Origin: Robiginitalea sp.
GTDB taxonomy: Bacteria > Bacteroidota > Bacteroidia > Flavobacteriales > Flavobacteriaceae
Direction of reading: 5' to 3'
Assembly: GCA_024642005.1 (NCBI GenBank)
Contig: JAHECA010000010.1
Span: 51,480 to 115,479 of the forward strand
DNA length: 64,000 nt
Both the position numbers and the translations under genes were made by a program. The notes beneath the pieces were generated by a model. That model was not told the origin of the DNA. It saw nothing but the letters and a program-made list of their open reading frames with translations, and did no database searches. Positions 15,589-23,761 of the stretch are shown here, in pieces. Within the stretch, counting starts at the first letter, position 1, and each line of letters begins with the position of its first letter.

Positions 15589-17196
15589 TCAGTCCTCGGA
15601 ATCGCCTGGAACCAGCGTGGGCGTGTCCATTTCAAGTACCTTTTGCAGCACGGAGTCGGTGGGCCCGAGAATTCGGGCTTTGAGATCGGGAGAAAATAAC
15701 TGCTCGGCGATAGCAGCCTTTATGTGGGTCTTGAGCAGGGCTTCGTACTCGTAGAAATTCATGTTGAAACGAAAACGAGACAAATAGGACATGAGCCGGT
15801 CGAAAAGGATGTCGTCTACCTCGTATTCTTCATAAAACCGCATGGCATCATAGCCGGCGTATTGAGAGCGGTCGGCCTCCAGGTGTTCGAAAGCAAAGCG
15901 GGAAAAATAGCCCCGGCTGTCCAGGGCCGAAATGGCTTCTTCCTCATTGCTGTCAATAGGCACAAAAATATCCGGGATGATGCCCCCGCCCCCATAGACC
16001 ACCTTTCCACCAGGGGTGGTGAACTTCAGGGAATCGGCTACTTTGATGCTGTCTCCCGAGGCCAGTTCGCCGTTGTGATACCGCTGCACGAACTCCTCGT
16101 AATAGTCGTGAGTCCCATTCTTGTAAGAGCGTTGAATGGACCGTCCCGAGGGCGTATAATAACGCGATACCGTGAGCCTGACAGCCGAGCCGTCACCCAG
16201 ATCCATCTCGCGTTGCACAAGCCCTTTCCCAAATGACCTGCGACCGACAATGGTGCCAATATCGTTGTCTTGCAGGGCACCCGCGATAATTTCTGAAGCC
16301 GAGGCTGAGCGTTCGTTGATGAGTACGTACACCGGTTTGTTCTCAAACCGACCCCGCGCAGTGGCATAGGTAGAGTCGGTTTGGCCCTTTTTGTTCCGGG
16401 TAAACAAGATCAGCTTTCCCTTGGGAAGGAAGGCATCTGCAATCTGTTCGGCTACATTCAGGTACCCGCCGGGGTTGTCCCTCAGGTCGAGGGTCAGCTT
16501 TTTGGCCCCCTGCCCCACCAGCTCCCTGAGGGCCTGGTCAAATTCATCGAAGGTGGTTTCGGCAAAGCGATTCATCCTGATGTAACCCATCTCGGGGGTA
16601 AGCATGTAATGGGCGTCTACGCTGCGAATCGGCACCCGGTCGCGCTGCAGCAGCACCTCAAAGGTGCGACCGTCCGATTTGCGGTAAACCGTCAGCTTTA
16701 CCGTAGACCCCTCCAATCCCTTAAGGCGGGAAACGATTTCCTCGTCGGGCAGGTTGCGGCCGAAAAGCGTGTCGCCGTCAGCCATCAGAATTTTATCCCC
16801 GGGCAACAGGCCGGCCCGCTCGCTGGGGCCGCCTTCAATGGTGCGCGTAATGGAAATGGTGTCGAGGTTGTTATAGAAATTTACGCCTATGCCGACAAAA
16901 TCACCTTTCATGTTTTCGGCTACACGCTTCATTTCCGATTTGGGAATATAGACCGAATGCGGATCGAGCTTGTCGAGGATATTGTTTACGGTTACATCCA
17001 CAATGCTGTCGGTGTCGACCTCATCTACATATTCATAGTCGATGTAGTCGATAAGCCGATTCAGCTTGTCTTTTTTGGAATTGGTGGTGAACAGCCTTTC
17101 GGGGGTGTCGTTGAAGTTCAATTTACCCCCTACAAAGATGCCCAGGGCCAGGGCAAAGGCCACCACGACGGGTCCTATGTAGTAACTCTTTTTCAA
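15589..17196 (-). CDS. S41 family C-terminal processing peptidase (535 aa)
   Basis: An exported serine protease. It has an N-terminal membrane segment (YYIGPVVVAFALALGIFVGG), a PDZ domain at about residues 85-180 (GIGVNFYNN, RAGLLPGDKILMADGD) and the tail-specific protease core. The catalytic Ser is in ERSASASEIIAGAL and the Lys in RSFGKGLVQ. Related CtpA/Prc proteases degrade or trim periplasmic proteins. The start is a TTG directly next to the TGA of the dCMP deaminase gene, which implies translational coupling. Confidence 0.92.
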   Translation of the reverse strand: MKKSYYIGPVVVAFALALGIFVGGKLNFNDTPERLFTTNSKKDKLNRLIDYIDYEYVDEVDTDSIVDVTVNNILDKLDPHSVYIPKSEMKRVAENMKGDFVGIGVNFYNNLDTISITRTIEGGPSERAGLLPGDKILMADGDTLFGRNLPDEEIVSRLKGLEGSTVKLTVYRKSDGRTFEVLLQRDRVPIRSVDAHYMLTPEMGYIRMNRFAETTFDEFDQALRELVGQGAKKLTLDLRDNPGGYLNVAEQIADAFLPKGKLILFTRNKKGQTDSTYATARGRFENKPVYVLINERSASASEIIAGALQDNDIGTIVGRRSFGKGLVQREMDLGDGSAVRLTVSRYYTPSGRSIQRSYKNGTHDYYEEFVQRYHNGELASGDSIKVADSLKFTTPGGKVVYGGGGIIPDIFVPIDSNEEEAISALDSRGYFSRFAFEHLEADRSQYAGYDAMRFYEEYEVDDILFDRLMSYLSRFRFNMNFYEYEALLKTHIKAAIAEQLFSPDLKARILGPTDSVLQKVLEMDTPTLVPGDSED

Positions 17197-17649
17197 TCAA
17201 TCGACATTTAAGGTCATCGCATCATCAATCGTCGGCATATAGTCGAGTTGTACCCCCGCACGCTCCAGGAACTCCAGGCCAGAGTCATCTTTATATTCCT
17301 TTTGGTATACTACCCGCTTAATCCCAGACTGGTGAATGAGCTTGCTGCATTCCCGACAGGGGGAAAGGGTAATATACAGGGTGGCCCCTTCACACGATTG
17401 GGTGGACGAGGCAACCTTGGAAATCGCATTGGCTTCAGCATGAAGAACATACCACTTGGTATATCCGTCTTCGTCTTCGCACGCGTTTTCAAAGCCGGTG
17501 GGCGTGCCGTTGAACCCGTCCGAAATAATCATCCGGTCTTTTACGATAATGGCTCCCACCTTTTTCCGGTGGCAATGCGAGAGCTGCCCCCATTCGAGAG
17601 CCATTCGCAGGTAGGCCCGGTCGTACCGTTCTTGTTTCTTCTTTTTCAA
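17197..17649 (-). CDS. Deoxycytidylate deaminase family protein (150 aa)
   Basis: A zinc-dependent deaminase that would convert dCMP to dUMP for thymidylate synthesis. The zinc site is HAEANAIS (His and catalytic Glu) plus PCRECSKLI (two Cys). The N-terminal YDRAYLRMALEWGQLSHC and FNGTPTGFENACEDEDG agree with ComEB/dCMP deaminases. The start is a TTG (TTGAAAAAG); the next in-frame ATG would remove conserved residues. It is coupled to the S41 protease gene. Confidence 0.9.
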   Translation of the reverse strand: MKKKKQERYDRAYLRMALEWGQLSHCHRKKVGAIIVKDRMIISDGFNGTPTGFENACEDEDGYTKWYVLHAEANAISKVASSTQSCEGATLYITLSPCRECSKLIHQSGIKRVVYQKEYKDDSGLEFLERAGVQLDYMPTIDDAMTLNVD

Positions 17650-17755
17650 CTCTCTATGCTAAACGCGGCAAGGCGCCCGTTTCGTACGGGCATGCACGAA
17701 TATACCGGCTTTTGGGTGGCCCTACAACCCCTCCCTGGTTAATTTTAAGTGAAAA

Positions 17756-18343
17756 CTAGGCCGGCCAGGCCCGTATCATCAGCAGAGCAGAGATCGCAAT
17801 AATGAGCCAACTGGCCACCCGAATAAACCAGATACGGGAAACACCCAGCTTTTCGACAACCAGGTAAGAAAGGCTTATTACAAATAACAAGACCAGCAAC
17901 TGCGCCCCTTCGATACCCAGTGCAAACCCGAACAATGGTCCGTTTTTCTCATTTTCCCCGCTCATGAGCATGCGGAAGTAATTGGAAAAACCAAGGCCGT
18001 GTATCAGCCCGAACAAGCCGGTCGATAGCAGGTGTATATTGAATGCCGCCCCCGGATCGACCCCCTTGCGGGCCAGGAACAGGTCGAATACCGCAGTCAG
18101 CAAGATGGTGATAGGGATGAGGAACTCCACAATGCCCGCATTGAACGCAACTACATCGTAAGCCGCCAGGGCCAGCGATAAACAATGCGCCACGGTAAAC
18201 AAAGTGGCCAGCCAGAAGACCCGGCGCCAGTTCTGAAAACCAAAGGGGAGTGCCAGGGCAATCAGGAACAAAACATGGTCGTACCCGTGCCAATCCATGA
18301 CATGGAAAAACCCCAGTTCGCCGTAAAAACCAAAATTCTGCAT
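17756..18343 (-). CDS. HupE/UreJ family membrane protein (195 aa)
   Basis: Six or so membrane helices with the HupE/UreJ_2 pattern GYDHVLFLIALALPF, FTVAHCLSLALAAY and LIHGLGFSNYF; the histidines may bind metal. Family members near hydrogenase or urease genes are nickel permeases, but standalone copies such as this are of unknown role. No hydrogenase or urease genes are in the window. It lies 24 bp downstream of the TerB-DnaJ gene. Confidence 0.85.
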   Translation of the reverse strand: MQNFGFYGELGFFHVMDWHGYDHVLFLIALALPFGFQNWRRVFWLATLFTVAHCLSLALAAYDVVAFNAGIVEFLIPITILLTAVFDLFLARKGVDPGAAFNIHLLSTGLFGLIHGLGFSNYFRMLMSGENEKNGPLFGFALGIEGAQLLVLLFVISLSYLVVEKLGVSRIWFIRVASWLIIAISALLMIRAWPA

Positions 18344-18367
18344 ACGGGTATGTTTAAAAGCGGGGAA

Positions 18368-19093
18368 TTACAAGCCCCGCTCCTTTTGAATTTGTTCGTA
18401 AGCCAGTTGTACCTGCTTGAACTTCTCCTCGGCGCCTTTCCTTATGGCTTCATCTTCTGTGTTTACCCGGTCGGGATGGTATTTCTTCGCCATATTACGG
18501 TAGGCTTTTTTAACCTCTTCATTTGAAACCGATCGGTCGATTTCCAGAATGGTATAAGCTGTATCGGCCGACCGAACAAACATGGCACGGATACTCTCAA
18601 AGTCGGTTGCCCCCAGCCGGAGGTATCCGGCGATCTCGCGCAGCTTTTCCATTTCGGCAGGGCTCACCTGCCCGTCGGCCTGGGCAATGCCGAACAGGAA
18701 ATGTACCAGCTGCAAGCGCACTTCATAACGGGTGCGCTGGTTCATATAGGCACATATGCGATCGGCAGCTATCTCCCTTTTTTTGATAACCTCGTTAAAG
18801 GTCCGGAAGATGGCGTTGGCCTTGTCTTTCCCATAGGTGCTCAAAAAATACTGCCTCACATAGTCGAGCTCCTGTTGGGTTACCTGCCCGTCTGCCTTGA
18901 TGACGATGGAGCAGAGCGAGAGCAGGTTGAGCTCAAAATCTGCCGGGCTTACCTCCGAGCGTGTGGAACCGGAAAATACAGACCCGCCTTTGGAACCCAA
19001 TCCTTCGGCCAGGCTGCCCAAAAAGAACCCAAGAATGGCGCCGGGCAAGCGAAAAAACATATACCCGAGTATGGCTCCGAACCATTTTAGCAT
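18368..19093 (-). CDS. TerB- and J-domain protein, DjlA-like (241 aa)
   Basis: The N-terminus has a Gly-rich membrane helix ([18 protein letters not shown]). It is followed by a TerB-like helical domain with two [32 protein letters not shown] acidic motifs (about residues 60-155). The C-terminal J domain carries the HPD motif in [11 protein letters not shown] near residue 215. The order matches membrane-anchored DjlA co-chaperones that stimulate DnaK. The ATG at 19093 is chosen because the upstream in-frame extension has no membrane or family features. Confidence 0.88.
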   Translation of the reverse strand: MLKWFGAILGYMFFRLPGAILGFFLGSLAEGLGSKGGSVFSGSTRSEVSPADFELNLLSLCSIVIKADGQVTQQELDYVRQYFLSTYGKDKANAIFRTFNEVIKKREIAADRICAYMNQRTRYEVRLQLVHFLFGIAQADGQVSPAEMEKLREIAGYLRLGATDFESIRAMFVRSADTAYTILEIDRSVSNEEVKKAYRNMAKKYHPDRVNTEDEAIRKGAEEKFKQVQLAYEQIQKERGL

Positions 19094-19189
19094 GTCCCGA
19101 AAATTTTGCCAAATATAGGGCTTTGACCCCGATTCACCCCTTCGTTTGACTGCTGGTTGCAATGCCATGGAATACTCCCTGCTATTTTA

Positions 19190-19197
19190 TACCTTTG
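19190..19197 (+). promoter_or_regulatory. -7 promoter element for bacilliredoxin gene
   Basis: TACCTTTG matches TAnnTTTG and ends 26 nt before the ATG at 19224. The nearest upstream TTG (19157) is about 30 bp away, longer than usual. Confidence 0.45.
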
Positions 19198-19223
19198 TCC
19201 CTGCCCAAATAAAACAGCAAACT

Positions 19224-19637
19224 ATGTACCCAGCAGAACTAGTAAAGCCCATGAGGCAAGATCTCGCCTCAGCCGGATTCGAAGAGCTCTTCACCCCCGA
19301 ATCGGTTCAGGATGCCATAAATCAGTCCGGCACCGTATTGGTAGTCGTCAATTCGGTCTGCGGCTGTGCCGCAGCCAATGCGCGCCCGGCAGCGAAGCTC
19401 AGCCTCCGCAACGACAAAACGCCAGATCGACTGGTTACCGTCTTCGCAGGGGTAGACCGGGAGGCCGTAGATGCAGCCCGCAGCCTCATGATCCCGTTTC
19501 CGCCCTCCTCACCCAGCATGGGCCTGTTTAAAGACGGAGAACTGGTGCACATGATCGAACGCCACCACATTGAAGGACGCCCGGCCGAGGTAATTGCCGA
19601 CAACCTGATGGCGGCCTATGATGAGTTTTGTGAGTAA
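19224..19637 (+). CDS. BrxA/BrxB family bacilliredoxin (137 aa)
   Basis: A thioredoxin-fold protein with the family CGC motif (VNSVCGCAAANARPAA near residue 50). Bacilliredoxins remove bacillithiol from oxidised protein thiols, which fits Bacteroidota that make bacillithiol; that this strain makes it is inference. The ATG at 19224 (MYPAELVKPM) matches the family N-terminus, while the in-frame region upstream holds the promoter. A terminator with a T tract follows at 19658. Confidence 0.9.
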   Translation: MYPAELVKPMRQDLASAGFEELFTPESVQDAINQSGTVLVVVNSVCGCAAANARPAAKLSLRNDKTPDRLVTVFAGVDREAVDAARSLMIPFPPSSPSMGLFKDGELVHMIERHHIEGRPAEVIADNLMAAYDEFCE

Positions 19638-19657
19638 CCCTCCGGAATTAACTTTTT

Positions 19658-19684
19658 AAAAACCGCCGTTGCCCGGTGGTTTTT
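19658..19684 (+). terminator. Rho-independent terminator after bacilliredoxin gene
   Basis: AAAAACCGCCG and CGGTGGTTTTT form an 11-bp stem with one G-T pair and a 5-nt loop, followed by further T residues. The following TATTTTTG at 19685-19692 resembles a -7 element for the next gene but is only 4 bp from its ATG. Confidence 0.75.
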
Positions 19685-19696
19685 TATTTTTGAGGC

Positions 19697-20434
19697 ATGA
19701 CCAAACTTCTGGCCTATCCGCTTACCGTACTCTACCTGCTTTGCTTCGGCCTGGTGCTGGTGGTATTCCACCCGGTGCAATGGCTTTGCCTGAACCTCTT
19801 CGGTTATGAGGCCCACAAGAAGAGCGTGAGCCTGCTCAATTTGTGCATCATGCGCACTACGCATATCCTGGGTACCCGCTACAGCATCGAGTACCCCGAA
19901 AACATGCCGGAAAAAGGCCCGCTCATTATTGTGACCAACCACCAGAGCATGTATGATATTCCGCCCCTGATCTGGTACCTGCGCAAATACCACCCCAAGT
20001 TTGTCAGTAAAATGGAATTGGGAAGGGGTATACCCAGCGTTTCGTACAACCTGAGGCACGGCGGGTCGGCCCTGATTAACCGCAAAGACCGCAAACAGGC
20101 CCGGGCCGAGTTGGTGCGCCTGGGGCAGTACATACAGCAGACCGGCCGCAGCGCCGTTATCTTTCCGGAAGGGACCCGTTCGCGTACCGGAGCGCCCAAG
20201 CCCTTCAAGACATTCGGGCTGGAGGTAATGATGGAACACGCCCCCGATGCGCAGCTGCTGCCCATCAGCATCAACCATTCCTGGCAAATGTTCCGGTACG
20301 GCAAATTCCCTAATGGCCTGGGCAACCACATCCGCTTTAAAGTGCACCCGCCCATTCCGGTGACTCCCCTGGAGGATGGGAAGCTGGAAAGGATGGAAAA
20401 CCTCATCGTCTCACACCTAGACCCTTCGGCATGA
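19697..20434 (+). CDS. plsC: 1-acyl-sn-glycerol-3-phosphate acyltransferase (245 aa)
   Basis: A membrane-bound phospholipid-synthesis enzyme that acylates lysophosphatidic acid to phosphatidic acid. The catalytic block I is NHQSMYD (near residue 75) and block III is FPEGTRS (near 158). A hydrophobic N-terminal segment (LTVLYLLCFGLVLVVF) anchors it. The length matches bacterial PlsC. Its stop overlaps the ATG of the HD protein gene by 4 bp. Confidence 0.92.
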   Translation: MTKLLAYPLTVLYLLCFGLVLVVFHPVQWLCLNLFGYEAHKKSVSLLNLCIMRTTHILGTRYSIEYPENMPEKGPLIIVTNHQSMYDIPPLIWYLRKYHPKFVSKMELGRGIPSVSYNLRHGGSALINRKDRKQARAELVRLGQYIQQTGRSAVIFPEGTRSRTGAPKPFKTFGLEVMMEHAPDAQLLPISINHSWQMFRYGKFPNGLGNHIRFKVHPPIPVTPLEDGKLERMENLIVSHLDPSA

Positions 20435-21087
20435 CCGATTCCGAACTTGTTGAAAAAACCATTGCTTTTGTCAGGGAAGAACTCGCACAGGCCGAAGGCG
20501 GGCACGACTGGTTCCACATTGAAAGGGTCTTCAAAAACACCTTGCTCATTGCAAAAGACGAACCGGTAGACGTACTGGTGGTGAGTCTGGCCGCCCTGCT
20601 TCACGACATAGCCGATCCGAAATTCCACGGCGGAGATGAGGAAATAGGCCCCCGGAAAGCGGCTTCCTTCATGAAATCGCTCGGCATACGGGCCGAGGTT
20701 CACAGCCATGTGGTGGATATTGTCAGGCGGATGTCTTTCAAAAATACCCTGGAAGGCAATGCCGGAAAGGAATCGAGGGAGTTGCAGGTGGTACGCGACG
20801 CCGACCGGCTCGATGCCATGGGGGCCATTGGCATCGCCCGGGCCTTCAATTTCGGGGGCCATAAGGGGCGGCCGCTCTACGACCCGGAAGTAGCTCCGAG
20901 GGTTGGCATGACCAAGGCCGACTACAAGAAATCGAATGGCCCCACCCTAAACCATTTCTACGAAAAACTCCTGCTTCTAAAAGACCTCATGCATACCGAA
21001 ACCGGGAAACGACTGGCGGCCGGCCGCCATGCCTTTATGCTGGAATACCTCGAGGCCTTTTACGCCGAATGGAGCGGCCGGGCCTGA
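20431..21087 (+). CDS. HD domain phosphohydrolase (218 aa)
   Basis: A metal-dependent HD hydrolase of the YedJ type. Metal-binding motifs are GGHDWFHIERV (His-Asp, near residue 26), LLHDIADPKFHGG (HD, near 60) and VRDADRLDAMGAIGIARAF (Asp, near 130). Homologues hydrolyse small phosphorylated compounds, but the substrate is unknown. It overlaps plsC by 4 bp, so the two genes are translationally coupled. Confidence 0.9.
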   Translation: MTDSELVEKTIAFVREELAQAEGGHDWFHIERVFKNTLLIAKDEPVDVLVVSLAALLHDIADPKFHGGDEEIGPRKAASFMKSLGIRAEVHSHVVDIVRRMSFKNTLEGNAGKESRELQVVRDADRLDAMGAIGIARAFNFGGHKGRPLYDPEVAPRVGMTKADYKKSNGPTLNHFYEKLLLLKDLMHTETGKRLAAGRHAFMLEYLEAFYAEWSGRA

Positions 21088-21177
21088 GGCTATAGGGCAG
21101 TTTATTCCCGCCTTGGCCAGATGGGAATAAAACATAGTTTTCGTATCTTCCATGCGTACCTAAAAAACCAATAAACC

Positions 21178-22599
21178 ATGGAACGCAGATCCTTCCTGAA
21201 AAACACCGCGGCCGCTTCAGCGGCTTTTAGCATTGTCCCTTCTTATGTGCTGGGCCGGGGCCACACCCCCCCCAGCGACACCCTTTATGTGGCAGCGTTT
21301 GGAGTAGGGGGCAGGGGCGCCAGCGTAATGGAAGGCCTCGATGCCACCGCAAAGGTAAAATATGTGGCATTTTGCGACGTGGACGACCGCCGCGCCGCGG
21401 CGACCTACCGAAAATACCCCGACGTAAAACGCTACAAAGACTTCCGGGAAGTATTTCAGAAACACCTCAAGGAAATCGATGCCATTATGGTGGCCAGCCC
21501 GGATCATACCCACGCGGCCATTGCCCTGCCTTTTATGCGTGAGAAAAAACACGCCTATGTTGAAAAGCCCCTGACCCATAATATAGCCGAGGCCCGACTG
21601 ATGACCCAGGTTGCCAGAGAAATGGGCATCGTTACCCAGATGGGAAACCAGGGTGCTTCGAGTGACGGCAGCCGGGAGGCAAGGGAATGGATCGAATCGG
21701 GCATTATCGGGAAAGTGCAAAAGGTCGATTGCTGGACCAACCGCCCCGTATGGCCACAGGGGGTGCCCCTGCCCATGGGGAAAGATCGTATTCCCAAAGA
21801 GCTCGACTGGGACCTCTGGCTGGGGCCGGCCGCCATGCGCGATTACAACGACGCCTACCTGCCCTTCAAGTGGCGCGGGTGGTGGGATTTTGGCACCGGC
21901 GCCCTGGGCGACATGGGCTGCCACATCATGGAAACGCCCTTCAGCGTGCTCGACCTGGGCTATCCGACCGAGGCCGAGGCCAGCTGCACCACCAACTGGG
22001 TGGGCGATTTCGTAGAAGCCGACTACGGCGCTTCCTGCCCCTCCTCATCCATTATCCACCTGAAATTCGATACAGAGGCACACGGCCCCATCGAACTGAA
22101 CTGGTACGACGGGGGCCTGAAACCCGATTTGCCAGACGAACTAAAAGACGGAGAGAGTATTGGCGACAACGGCGGCGGCAGCGTGTTTTACGGCTCCCGG
22201 GGAATCCTGGTTTGCGACACCTATTCCCGCAACGCGCGCCTGCTTCCCTCTGAATTGATGGGCATGATGAACAAGCCAGCCCCCACCCTGCCCCGCGTGG
22301 AAGGAAGCACGGGCGGCCACCAGCGCAATTGGGTGGAAGCCTGCCTGAACGGGGGCACAACCTCTTCAGACTTCTCCAAGGCAGGAAAGCTAACCGAAGC
22401 CGTGCTTATGGGCAACCTGGCCATCCGCTCCTACCAGTACAAAGTCAGGAAGTTCAACGAACAGTACAACCGGGAGTATTTTGAATATCCCGGTCGCCAG
22501 AAAATTCAATGGGATGGCGCCAACATGCGGGTCACCAACTTTGAGAAGGCGAACGACTGGGTGAACGGCAGTTACCGCCAGGGCTGGGAACTGGGATAG
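21178..22599 (+). CDS. Exported Gfo/Idh/MocA family oxidoreductase (473 aa)
   Basis: MERRSFLKNTAAASAAFSIVPSYVLG is a Tat-type signal, so the protein probably folds with its NAD(P) cofactor before export. The Rossmann part starts at VAAFGVGGRGASVMEG; YVEKPLTHNIAEA carries the EKP motif and GALGDMGCHIMETPF the catalytic His. The length and the long Trp-rich C-terminus match the Bacteroidota subfamily linked to glycan degradation, some of whose members use NAD+ in retaining glycosidase reactions. It stands alone, between the HD gene and the converging radical SAM gene. Confidence 0.88.
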   Translation: MERRSFLKNTAAASAAFSIVPSYVLGRGHTPPSDTLYVAAFGVGGRGASVMEGLDATAKVKYVAFCDVDDRRAAATYRKYPDVKRYKDFREVFQKHLKEIDAIMVASPDHTHAAIALPFMREKKHAYVEKPLTHNIAEARLMTQVAREMGIVTQMGNQGASSDGSREAREWIESGIIGKVQKVDCWTNRPVWPQGVPLPMGKDRIPKELDWDLWLGPAAMRDYNDAYLPFKWRGWWDFGTGALGDMGCHIMETPFSVLDLGYPTEAEASCTTNWVGDFVEADYGASCPSSSIIHLKFDTEAHGPIELNWYDGGLKPDLPDELKDGESIGDNGGGSVFYGSRGILVCDTYSRNARLLPSELMGMMNKPAPTLPRVEGSTGGHQRNWVEACLNGGTTSSDFSKAGKLTEAVLMGNLAIRSYQYKVRKFNEQYNREYFEYPGRQKIQWDGANMRVTNFEKANDWVNGSYRQGWELG

Positions 22600-22606
22600 T
22601 CGCCCA

Positions 22607-23683
22607 TCAGAAAAGCCGCCACTGCCCGTTCTTGAACTGGGCGTGCAGTTCGGTATTCAAGGCCGGAAATTCGCGCCCTTCAAAATAGCGCTTTCGCGCC
22701 AGCCGAGCCATTTGATGCAGGTGGCTGGCAACTGCGCCATCACCCTTCATCCGCGCTCCGAAGCGGCTGTCGTTGAGCTGCCCACCATGGCATGCCCTGA
22801 TTTGTGACAGGACTTTGGCTGCCTTCCCGGGCATGGCCTTTTCAAGCCATTCTGTGAAAAGGTCGCCGATAGCGCCATTTAGCCTTACCAGGGTAAATCC
22901 GAACGACCTGGCCCCGCAGGCTGCCACTTCGCGGGCCAGGTTCATAAGTTCGTCGCTGTTGATCCCCGGGATTATAGGGGCCAACATGGCATTTACCGGA
23001 ATGCCTTCCTCCGATAATACCCGTATCGCATTCAGCCGCTTGGCCGTACTTGCCGTACGGGGCTCCAGCAGCAGGCGCGTCTCTTCCCTCAGGGTGGTTA
23101 CCGAAACATGGACCCCCACCAACCCCTCCCGGTTTAGTGCCGCCAGTAGGTCGAGGTCGCGTAAGATCAATGCGTTCTTGGTGATGATGCCCACGGGATG
23201 GCGGTATTTCAGGAATACTTCCAGACAGGCCCGGGTAATGCGGAAGTGTCTTTCGGCCGGCTGGTAGCAATCCGTATTCCCCGAAAGCACTATGGGGACC
23301 GCTTTCCAACTCGCTTTTTTAAGATGCTCCTCGAGCAGCCGGGGAGCGTCTTCCTTTACCAAAATGCGGGTCTCGAAGTCAAGGCCGGGGTCAAACCCCC
23401 AATATTCGTGGGTATTGCGTGCATAACAGTACACGCAGCCGTGTTCGCACCCCTGGTACGGATTCATGCTGTACGACATGCCGACATCTGGGCTCGTTAT
23501 TTTATTGACGATGGTTTTCGGGTGTATTTTCAGAAACCGGGTGCGTTCCTTGTCTTCTTCGCCGCTGACAATAAGGTGATCCTGGAATTCCCCAAGGGAT
23601 TCGTGCCGAAGTTTTTCAAATCGGTTGGGCTTGTGGCTTTGGGCGCCCCGGCCGCGCCGGAGGTCTGAGGGTGAGGAAGACAC
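22607..23683 (-). CDS. PA0069 family radical SAM protein (358 aa)
   Basis: A SplB-like radical SAM enzyme. The cluster-binding motif is CEHGCVYC (near residue 80), preceded by MSYSMNPYQG and followed by ARNTHEYWGFDPGLDFE, a family hallmark. SAM contacts are likely at VLSGNTDCYQPAE. Members are related to spore photoproduct lyase, but the reaction is unknown. The start is a GTG at 23683, only 18 nt downstream of a TATATTTG promoter element. That promoter is embedded in a duplicated 15-bp repeat. Confidence 0.88.
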   Translation of the reverse strand: MSSSPSDLRRGRGAQSHKPNRFEKLRHESLGEFQDHLIVSGEEDKERTRFLKIHPKTIVNKITSPDVGMSYSMNPYQGCEHGCVYCYARNTHEYWGFDPGLDFETRILVKEDAPRLLEEHLKKASWKAVPIVLSGNTDCYQPAERHFRITRACLEVFLKYRHPVGIITKNALILRDLDLLAALNREGLVGVHVSVTTLREETRLLLEPRTASTAKRLNAIRVLSEEGIPVNAMLAPIIPGINSDELMNLAREVAACGARSFGFTLVRLNGAIGDLFTEWLEKAMPGKAAKVLSQIRACHGGQLNDSRFGARMKGDGAVASHLHQMARLARKRYFEGREFPALNTELHAQFKNGQWRLF

Positions 23684-23686
23684 GAA

Positions 23687-23720
23687 ATATGGATTTAATC
23701 CAAATATATGGATTTAATCC
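23687..23720. promoter_or_regulatory. Duplicated operator overlapping the radical SAM gene promoter
   Basis: Two identical copies of ATATGGATTTAATCC lie at 23687-23701 and 23706-23720 (period 19 bp). Each contains the inverted repeat GGATT-T-AATCC. On the minus strand the -7 element TATATTTG occupies 23708-23701, between and overlapping the copies. This arrangement is expected for a regulator that blocks RNA polymerase. Confidence 0.6.
23701..23708 (-). promoter_or_regulatory. -7 promoter element of the radical SAM gene
   Basis: Minus-strand TATATTTG is a perfect match to TAnnTTTG, 18 nt before the GTG start, and overlaps the operator repeats. Confidence 0.55.
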
Positions 23721-23761
23721 AGTTTGATTTGTTAAACTTTCGAAGGAAAGAGGTGCGATGG

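Noticed and set aside
23015..23060. Search for CRISPR-like or tandem repeats in the radical SAM region
   Set aside because: Only the two operator copies at 23687-23720 are repeated; there are no regular spacers here or elsewhere in the window.
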